From positions 141,827,872 through 141,891,871 of the forward strand of contig NC_081413.1 in NCBI RefSeq assembly GCF_030272615.1: DNA of 64,000 nucleotides, written 5' to 3'. The notes under the pieces were generated by a model, which was not told where the DNA came from, made no database searches, and worked only from the letters and a program-made list of their open reading frames with translations. Made by a program: the position numbers and the translations under genes. The DNA is from Cryptomeria japonica (lineage: Eukaryota; Streptophyta; Pinopsida; Cupressales; Cupressaceae). Shown here piece by piece: positions 56,456 through 64,000 of the stretch. How positions within the stretch are numbered: the stretch's first letter is position 1; every line of letters starts with the position of its first letter.

Positions 56456-57350
56456 CCCCCTCCCTCCATATCTCACCCTCCATCCTTACCTCATATGGTT
56501 TAGCATATTGGGTTATAGGGTCTATGGTTATTGTATAGGGTTGAGGATTTAGCATATTTGGTCATATGATCTAGGGTATTTGTTATAGGTTTGAAATGGT
56601 TTAATTTTTATGGTTGTGGCTATCAAACTATAGGGTATAGAGTATATATTATAGGGTATAGAGTAGAAATTTATCAAAGGTTGAAAAATTTCAATGGAAG
56701 TCATTTGGCTAGCACGATATTTGGCGCTAGCAAAATGAGCTACACTAAAAAATGGTTATATGGGACCCTTGACCCATGATCCAAGCCCACATTCTCTCAT
56801 TTGTCTTCTTGATGTGCATGATCAGACAAAAAAATGCTTTTTGCATGGTGTTGACATTTTATACAAGATTAATTTTATACATTCCATCAGCTCTCCACCA
56901 CCTTTTTTTTCATTTGGCAACGTTGAAGAGGAAGAACATAGTTTTTTCTATCAAATTTGAATAATTGAGGTAATATTATCTTGTTTTTAGAATTCAAATA
57001 CTTATTAAGTGTTATTGATTATAATCCTATTAGATTTACATTAGATTTAACAATGCATTTGAAGCAAGTTGCATAAGAAAATTATTTGTTTAGTGGTTTA
57101 AAACAAAATTTGCAATTTCATACATCCTTTTTAAGATCTTATGAAATAATTTAAAAAAGGAATATATGAAATAATTTCAATTTCATATATCCATTTTAAC
57201 ATATGCATAATTAGGACAGTCATAGATGCATTAGGATTGTCCTAATATAATTAGGATAGTCATAGATCCATTAGGACTGCCCCTTACGCCTCTTGAAATC
57301 TCTTTATGAATTAACTTTATTCTCTTTTATGTGCATGTACATGTAGAAAT
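56456..57350. other. Sequence between satellite and coding remnant, no recognised feature
   Basis: No gene seen. The phrase TATAGGGTATAGAGTA is repeated around 56630-56670, and TTAGGACAGTCATAGAT-like phrases recur at about 57211 and 57250. The ORFs at 56591, 56760 and 56776 have no motifs. Confidence 0.5.
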
Positions 57351-57357
57351 CATCATC

Positions 57358-58360
57358 ATGCCAAGGAAATGACCAAAAAATGTAACACCGAAAGAGTGTG
57401 AAGCTAAGAATGCAAAAAAAGAGAGAAGGAATGAAGAAATTTCATGAAGAGAGGAAATTGAATACCATAGAAGAAGAGGTGCCAATTGAAGAGGAACATG
57501 AAATATCCATCCAATCTAAGAGAGAGACAAAATTGGCCACACAAAGGCAACGGATGCAAAATCTTCGTGCAATGAGACAATTGAATCCTGAGGTTGAGAG
57601 CATGGCTACCACAATTCAAGTTGAAGGCACCCCATCTCTTACATCTCAAGTTGAAGGCACGCCATTTCTTATTGGCAAACTATTGGTGTCTACAACATCT
57701 CATATTGAATGCACTCCCTCTATGACATTTGGCATTGCAAGTACTTCATGACTGCCATCAAGTATTGGAGCTACACCATCTTATACACCTCAATTTCAAG
57801 GTATGTCATCATTTTCATCTCCGGTTGAAGGTATGCCACCTATCCCTAATGTTGTTGACATTCCTAATCTTGAGGTAACTCAAAGTTTGAGAACACCTCC
57901 TAGAGTTTTGCATAGAAAGCCTAAGTATTTGATTGATATTGATGCTAATGTTTTGAAACCAATGGTTGACAATATTTCGAAGCATACTTGTCAAAGACAT
58001 ACTAATCGGATACGGAAAATATTTTTTGAGCCTTTAAATGAGACAGGAAGATGTCAACTATTTGTTGAAATGATGAGAAATCTGAAATTTACGCCCATAA
58101 TGAAGATTCTTGGGCTAAGAACATCGATTGAATCAAGTCACAAATCTATTGTGAAGAATCTAATGAATGCATATGATATTGTTGGTTCTAACTCACGCAC
58201 AAAAGATAGTAATGCCACACGACATGTCATTACATCAACAATTGTAAGCACTCAAACTAAGAAATCTCGCCTTAGCTATTCCACAGAAGGTGCAATCACA
58301 ATATTACAACTCCATAGAAGTTGCTATATTTTTGCATATAGCAATCATGATAAAGAGTAG
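57358..58360 (+). pseudogene. Unrecognised protein-coding remnant with Val-Glu-Gly-Thr-Pro repeats
   Basis: A likely start ATG at 57358 (MPRK, then TGA, PKNVTPKECEAKNAKK) shifts into the open frame 57398-57751. That frame is highly charged and helical (KREGMKKFHEERK and RQRMQNLRAMRQL), then has repeats around VEGTPSLTS. After a TGA at 57749-57751 the same frame continues (57803-58360, 185 codons) with more repeats (VEGMPPIP) and a more ordered part: RVLHRKPKYLIDIDANVLKP, CQRHTNRIRKIFFEPL and LVEMMRNLKF-like segments. I do not recognise the family. The basic, Arg-rich N-terminus and the neighbourhood suggest a transposon-borne gene, but no transposase or helicase motif is visible. At least one stop and one frame change show decay. 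Confidence 0.55.
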
Positions 58361-58678
58361 AGTGGATCCAGATGGTTCATTGGATTAAATGTAAATGTAA
58401 AAAATTGTAATATCAATCTTATTTGGATATATGTACATGACTTGTATTTTTTACTACTCGAGGCATTGTAATATAAAAAATTATGTTTTTGTCTTGTTTT
58501 GTGTGATTTTATGTAAATAATGTTATTTTGGACCATTAGAGATCACATGGGATCATTTTGTGAAGTTTTAGGTTAATATGGTAAAAGATGTAAAAATTGT
58601 TCATTTGTTGTCAATCACTCAAAGTGTGAAAAATTATCAAAATTCAGAATCATTTTTTCTCGATGTTACTGAAATGTA
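58361..58678. other. Gap between coding remnant and satellite
   Basis: AT-rich, with no gene or repeat seen. It may be the 3' UTR of the preceding remnant. Confidence 0.4.
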
Positions 58679-61600
58679 AGAATGAGTCATTTGATGTTGG
58701 GGGTTTGTGTTATGGAACTCTAAAAAAGCCTCTCTCAGTTTCGGTAGACTCGGATCCAGTTTCTTGTGGCGACACTTTCTCAGTTGCGACAAAAAGCATC
58801 AGATGAGTTCAATGAAAAGTTGCACAATGCCCCATCTTTCAATCTGCTTGGTGTGGCACCAAACCATCAGCTCATATGCATCGGGGTGGCCAATTTTATG
58901 CTAGGAATGCCTTCTCTTTGTTCTCCAACTCATCCGATCGTTGCGGGCCACACCCTAGCAACAAAATCGCATAAGTGCTCAAGTTGCTCAAAGTTGTCAA
59001 TATTCGGCATCGAGTTTCTCGGAGCTTGTTAATAATAAGAACAAGTTGTCTGATCCTATGGGGTTGTATTATGGTACTCTAAGAAAACCTCTCTCAGTTT
59101 TGGTAGACTTGGATCCAGTTGCTCATGGCGACACTTTCTTGGTTGCTACAAAAAGTGTCAGATGAGTTCAATGAAAAGTTGTACAATGCCCCATCTTTCA
59201 ATCCGCTCATCGTGACACCAAATTATCAAATCGTACGCATTGGCATGGCTAGATTTATGCTAGGAATGCATTCATTTTTCTCTCCAACTCGCCTTATCGT
59301 TGCGGGCCATACCCTAGCAGCAAAATTGCCTAAGTGCTCAAGTTGCTCAAAGTTGTCAATATTCGGCATCGTGTTTCTCAGTGCCCGTTAATCATAAGAA
59401 TGAGTCGTCTAATCCTATGGGGTTTTTTTATGGCACTCTAAAAGATCATCTCTCAGTTTTGGTATACTTGGATACAGTTGCTCGTGGCGACACTTTCTCG
59501 GTTGCGACAAAAAGCGTCAAATGAGTTCAATGAAAAGTTGCAAAATGCCTCATCTTTCAATCCGCTCATTGTGGAACCGAACCGTCAGCTCATACACATC
59601 GGGGTGGTCAGGTTTATGCTATTAATTCCTTCTTTTTTCTCTCCAACTTGCCCGATCGTTGCGGGCCACACCCTAGCAGTGAAATCGCCTAAGTGCTCAA
59701 GTTGCTCAAAGTTGTCAATATTCGGCATCGTGTTTCTCGGTGCCCGTTAATCATAAGAACAAGCCATCTAATCCTATGGGGTCATTTAATGGCACTCTAA
59801 AAAAGCCTTTCTCTATTTTGGTAGACTCAGATCCAGTTGCTCGTGGTGACACTTTCTCAGTTGCGACAAAAAGCATTAGATGAGTTCAATGAAAAGTTGC
59901 ACAATGCCACATCTTTCAATCTTCTCATCGCGGCACCAAACCGTTAGCTCGTACGCGTCGAGGTGGCTATTTTTACACTAGGAATTCCTTCATTTTGTGT
60001 TCCAACTCACCTGATCATTGTGGGCCACACCCTAGCAGCGAAATCGCCTAAGTGCTCAAGTTGCTCAAAGTTGTCAATATTCGGCATCGCATTTCTCGGC
60101 GCCCGTTAATCATAATAATTAGTTGTCTAATCCTACAGGGTCATGTTATGGCACTCTAAAAAATCCTCTCTTAGTTTCGGTAGACTCGGATCCAGTTGCT
60201 CGTGGTGACACTTTCTTAGTTGTGACAAAAAGCGTCAGATGAGTTCAATGAAAAGTTGCACAATGCCCCATCTTTCAATCCGCTCGTCATGGCACCGAAC
60301 CATCAGCTTGTATGCATCAGGGTGGCTAGGTTTATGCTAGGAATTCCATCATTTTTCTCTCCAACTTGCTTGATCATTGTGGGCCACACCCTAGCAGTGA
60401 AATCGCCTAAGTGCTCAAGTTGCTCAAAGTTGTCAATATTTGGCATCGTGTTTCTCGGCGCCCGTTAATCATAAGAACGAGCCATCTGATCCTATAGGAT
60501 CATGTTATGGCACTCTAAAAAAAAGCCTCTCTCAATTTTGGTAGACTCAGATCCAGTTGCTCGTGGCGACACTTTCTCGGTTGTGACAAAAAGCGTCAGA
60601 TGAGTTCGATGAAAAGTTGCACAATGCCCCATCTTTCAACCCGCTCATCGCAACACCGAACCGTCATCTCTTACATGTCAAGGTGGTTGGGTTTATGCTA
60701 GGAATGCCTTCCTTTTTCTCTCGAACTCGCTCGATCGTTGCAAGCCACACCCTAGCAGTGAAATCGCCTAAGTGCTCAAGTTGCTCAAAGTTGTCAATAT
60801 TTGACATCGCATTTCTCGGTGCTCGTTAATCATAAGAACGAGCTGTCTAATCCTACGGGGTCGTGTTATGGTACTCTAAAAAATTCTCTTTCAGTTTCAA
60901 TAGACTCGGATCTAGTTGCTCGTGACGACACTTTCTCAGTTGCGACAAAAAAGCGTCAGATGAGTTCAATGAAAAGTTGCATAATGCCCCATCTTTTAAT
61001 CCACTCATCATGACACTGAACCATCAGCTCATACACATTGGGGTGGTCGGGTTTACACTAGGAATGCCTTTTTTTTTCTCTCCAACTTGCCTGATCTTTG
61101 CGGGTCACATCCTAGCGGCAAAATCGCCTAAGTGTTCAAGCTGCTCAAAGTTGTCAATATTTGGCATCACGTTTCTCGATGCCCGTTAATCATAAGAACA
61201 AGCCATCTGATCCTATAGGGTCATTTTATGGCATTGTAAAAAAGCCTCTCTTGGTTTTGGTAGACTCGAAACCAGTTACTCGTGGTGACACTTTCTCGGT
61301 TGCGACAAAAAGCGTCAGATGAGTTCAATGAAAAGTTGCACAATGCCCCATCTTTCAATCCACTTGTCATGGCACCGAACCAACAAATCATACATGTCGG
61401 GGTGGCTAGGTTTACGCTAGGAATGCCTTCATTTTTCTCCAACTCACTTGATCATTGCGGGCCACACCTTGGCAGCGAAATCGCCTAAGTGCTCAAGTTG
61501 CTCAAAGTTGTCAATATTCAGCATCATGTTTCTCGGTGCCTATTAATCATAAGAATGAGATGTCCGATCCTATAGGTTCATGTTATGGCACTCTAAAAAA

Positions 61601-62212
61601 TCCTCTCTCAGTTTTGGTAGACTCAAATCCAGTTGCTCGTGGTGACACTTTCTTGATTGCAACAAAAAGTGTCAGATGAGTTCAATGAAAAGTTGCACAA
61701 TGCCCCATCTTTCAATCCACTCATCATGGCACCGAACCGATAGCTCGTATGTGTTGGGGTGGCTGGGTTTACTCTAGGAATGCTTTCTTTTTTCTCTCTA
61801 ACTTGTCTGATCATTGCGGGCCACTCCCTAGCAGCAAAATCGCCCAAGTGCTCAAGTTGCTCAAAGTTGTCAATATTCGGCATCACGTTTCTTGGTGCCC
61901 AATAATCATAATAATGAGTCATTTTATCCTATAGGGTCATGTTATGGCACTCTAAAAAAGCCTCTCTCGATTTCGGTAGACTCGGATCTCGTTGCTCATG
62001 GTGACACTTTCTCGATTGCAACAAAAAGCATCATATGAGTTCAATGAAAAGTTGCACAATGCCCCATCTTTCAATCCACTCGTCACGACACTGAACTGTC
62101 AGCTCATACGCATCGAGGTGGCCAAGTTTATGCTTGGAATGCCTTTTTTTTTCTCTCCAACTCATCTGATCGTTGCGGGCCACACCCTAGCAATGAAATT
62201 TCTTAAGTGCAT
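58679..62212 (+). repeat. Ten-copy satellite of about 360 bp
   Basis: Units begin (A)A-GAG-C at about 58679, 59039, 59398, 59757, 60117, 60476, 60837, 61197, 61555 and 61913, so steps are 358-361 bp; the last copy is cut after about 300 bp. Shared phrases include GACTCGGATCCAGTTGCTCG, TTGCACAATGCCCCATCTTT and AAGTTGCTCAAAGTTGTCAA. Differences between copies often lie at CG sites (CG to TG or CA), which fits decay of methylated cytosine. Most copies carry a 70-90 codon plus-strand frame (NEKLHNAPSFNPL, then GHTLAVKSPKCSSCSKLS). Because it follows the repeat and breaks in some copies, I do not call it a gene. Confidence 0.95.
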
Positions 62213-62511
62213 GCATTAGATGAATAGAAGTTTATGGGCTATGCAATTTTTTTAGAATGGGTATTGGTACAATGGTGTCTTACATTGTCTAATTTTGGTT
62301 CTTTCCATGTTTCCTTTATATAGTCTTATTTTGACTATAACTATTGAATTTGTGTTGATCTCCATAAGCTTGTGTCTTGGATTACAAATACATATTTAGG
62401 TTCAAAGATTAAGTAACAATAAACTTTGTGCAATTATTCACTTAATCATTTGTACTGCAATTATGGATAACCATGATAAATGGTTTGCATTAACCAAAAA
62501 ACTTCAAATCC
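62213..62511. other. Spacer, no recognised feature
   Basis: AT-rich unique-looking sequence between the two tandem arrays. No gene seen. Confidence 0.4.
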
Positions 62512-62885
62512 ATGCAACATTGTATATCGTTAAAACTATCAAATATATCCAATACAGACAAATAGGCTTGCCAAAAGCCATATTGATCATAGAATTTAAC
62601 GTGTTCATAAAACAAAACATATGTTCAAAATTCCTATAAAGGCATAAAAAATGATATCCAATAAAGTCAAATAGGGGCTTTCCAAAAGCCATATGGACAT
62701 AGAAGAATGTCACATATTCGTAATACAAAACATATATTCAAAATTGTCATATAGGCATACAACATGGTATCTAGTAAAGTCAAATAGGAGCTTGCCAAAA
62801 GCCCTATGGACATAGAATGTCGCATATTCGTAATACAAAATATATGTTCAAAATTTCCATATAGGCATACAACATAGGACCATAT
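62512..62885 (+). repeat. Tandem repeat of about 110-115 bp, three to four copies
   Basis: Units share AAAGTCAAATAGG, CCAAAAGCC and TATTCGTAATACAAAA; the core CAAAA(C/T)ATAT(G/A)TTCAAAAT starts at about 62612, 62726 and 62837. A diverged copy precedes them. The minus-strand ORFs at 62504 and 62667 are repeat translations. Confidence 0.85.
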
Positions 62886-62938
62886 TCTATTCATTTCCCT
62901 CTAGGGGAAGGAAATAGATCACGAGATATCTTTGCCTG

Positions 62939-64000
62939 TCAAGGGGATGGAGATGTATATGATGCAGGTGTCTTTCGAGTACGTACACTTGACCTCCTCT
63001 CCAGACGTTTTTGTAACTCCACCTGATACAATGAAAAGAATGATGTTAGCATATACAAAAATTGAATTTTAGAATGACATATAATAGAATAGTCACCTAC
63101 CGCATACAAATAATTATGATGTTCATCCACAATAGGTGCATGTTAATGATCTGGAGTGACAAGCCCCTCTTGTGAGCATCACAATATAAATTAAACTAAA
63201 TACAAGTGTTGTTAAAATTTTCAATAACATATTATTAAGATAACAAATGTAATGCTAAATTTACTAAATTTACAAATATGTCTCATACTTTTGTTAAAGC
63301 AGTTGAACTTGCTACTGTTGCAGCAACACCGTGCTCCATTGACGCGCAGACAACAGGAGGATTCTTTGATGTCAACATCTAAAAATTAAACAAAGTATAT
63401 TGATTAATCGCCAAAACTATCTATATTATTTAGTAACAACATTAAAGATAAATTGTTTACCTAGGTGAAAGATTGTCGATGAAATACACTACGAGGTGTT
63501 GATGTTGAAGCTCTAGAATCAAACTATTTGACATCTAAAATGAGTAATTAGAAAATCATTAACATAAGGATCAACTATCTACCTATAATAATTATATTTC
63601 TTCACTCATTGTATACCTGTGGAGTTGATGAAGTCCTGAAATAGGGTGTTGCAAGAATGTTGCTAGCATTGTGAACACTTTGACACTCATTTTTTATCAT
63701 AATAATTTACTAATTTAGATATATTCTCAAATTTCCATATAAGATTTAATAAAAAGAATGAAATGAAATTGTAATGAAATTCACCTGGGTATCAATGCCA
63801 AATGTTTTGTTCAGCAAGGATTTTGTCATGACAATGTTCTCCGTAGCAAACTTCGCTCAAGCACATGCATTCTCAGAACTACTAGGATCATAAGTGCAAA
63901 GAGAACCACAAGATCGACAAAAATGAGCTGGAACTCAATGCTTAGAAGAATCACCATCATCACTCACATCACCCTCTACTAGAGGCCTAGCATACTATAT
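62939..64000 (-). pseudogene. Decayed multi-exon gene, family not recognised
   Basis: Minus-strand blocks with plausible GT/AG borders. From the right edge: about 64000-63785 (HFCRSCGSLCTYDPSSS, then NIVMTKSLLNKTFGIDTQ before GTGAAT); about 63700-63617 (VHNASNILATPYFRTSSTPQ before GTATAC); about 63536-63462 (STSTPRSVFHRQSFT, with a stop before GTAAAC); about 63380-63290 (LTSKNPPVVCASMEHGVAAT before GTATGA); about 63155-63100 (HAPIVDEHHNYLYA before GTAGGT); and a last exon, 63022-62939 (VELQKRLERRSSVRTRKTPA), ending in TGA. In-frame stops in at least three blocks show decay. The exon pattern looks like a real former gene, possibly a transposon-borne one, extending beyond the window. Exon borders are by eye. 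Confidence 0.5.

Noticed and set aside
61623-61922. 99-codon minus-strand ORF in the 360-bp satellite
   Set aside because: It is open in only one of the ten copies at this length.
1-64000. tRNA, rRNA, snRNA or organelle-derived segments
   Set aside because: No cloverleaf-like box pairs or conserved rRNA phrases were noticed beyond the retroelement primer binding sites; a tRNA scan would be decisive.

Overview
The window is repeat-dense nuclear DNA of a seed plant, AT-rich and with no recognisable single-copy host gene. The evidence is a set of plant-type transposable elements: chromodomain Ty3/gypsy elements of the Tekay/Del kind, a Tat-lineage Ty3/gypsy element with a second (archaeal-type) RNase H, copia-type LTRs and the 3' end of an L1-type LINE. 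The low gene content, large elements and satellite arrays suggest a large genome. A gymnosperm is possible, but the sequence alone does not settle it.

Layout. 1-2125: 3' end of a decayed copia-type element (coiled-coil pseudogene, purine-rich spacer, LTR). 3350-4070: LINE 3' end with a poly-A tail. 6549-42871: one Tekay-type element ('Gypsy-1') flanked by the 5-bp target duplication TTCAG, and host to several later insertions. Its 5' LTR (6549-15849) carries about 5.5 kb of extra DNA with a cyclin-like gene fragment and a five-copy, 574-bp tandem array. Its protease region is split by a Tat-type solo LTR (17389-18166, TSD GTAAG). Its 3' LTR (21460-42871) is split by a complete 17.9-kb Tat element on the minus strand (23573-41496, TSD CTAGT). 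The Tat element in turn holds a copia-type solo LTR (25649-26711, TSD GTATG). Removing these insertions leaves a Gypsy-1 of about 12 kb.

The Tat element has, in its own (minus) orientation, 5' LTR, PBS, long leader, gag, protease, RT, RNase H, second RNase H, integrase, a long 3' region, polypurine tract and 3' LTR. The 3' region carries an oppositely oriented pseudogene with a plant mobile domain (PMD) followed by a coiled coil. Its RT/RNase H stretch is still open for 467 codons; the rest is broken by stops and frameshifts.

43724-51413 is a second Tekay-type element ('Gypsy-2') with a clear 5' LTR, initiator-Met PBS, decayed gag-pol and polypurine tract. The sequence after the tract shares only the first bases of the 5' LTR. 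52676-56455 is a satellite made of a 20-bp word present in both orientations, interrupted by a reversed copia-type LTR. 57358-58360 holds an unrecognised protein-coding remnant. 58679-62212 is a 10-copy, roughly 360-bp satellite, 62512-62885 a roughly 115-bp tandem repeat, and 62939-64000 a decayed multi-exon gene on the minus strand.

Nothing here forms a working pathway. The biology is that of nested, decaying retroelements and satellites. The least ordinary items are the PMD/coiled-coil antisense gene inside the Tat element, the two-way 20-bp satellite, the array-bearing insert in the Gypsy-1 5' LTR, and the two unrecognised gene remnants on the right. No tRNA, rRNA, CRISPR or prokaryotic feature was seen.
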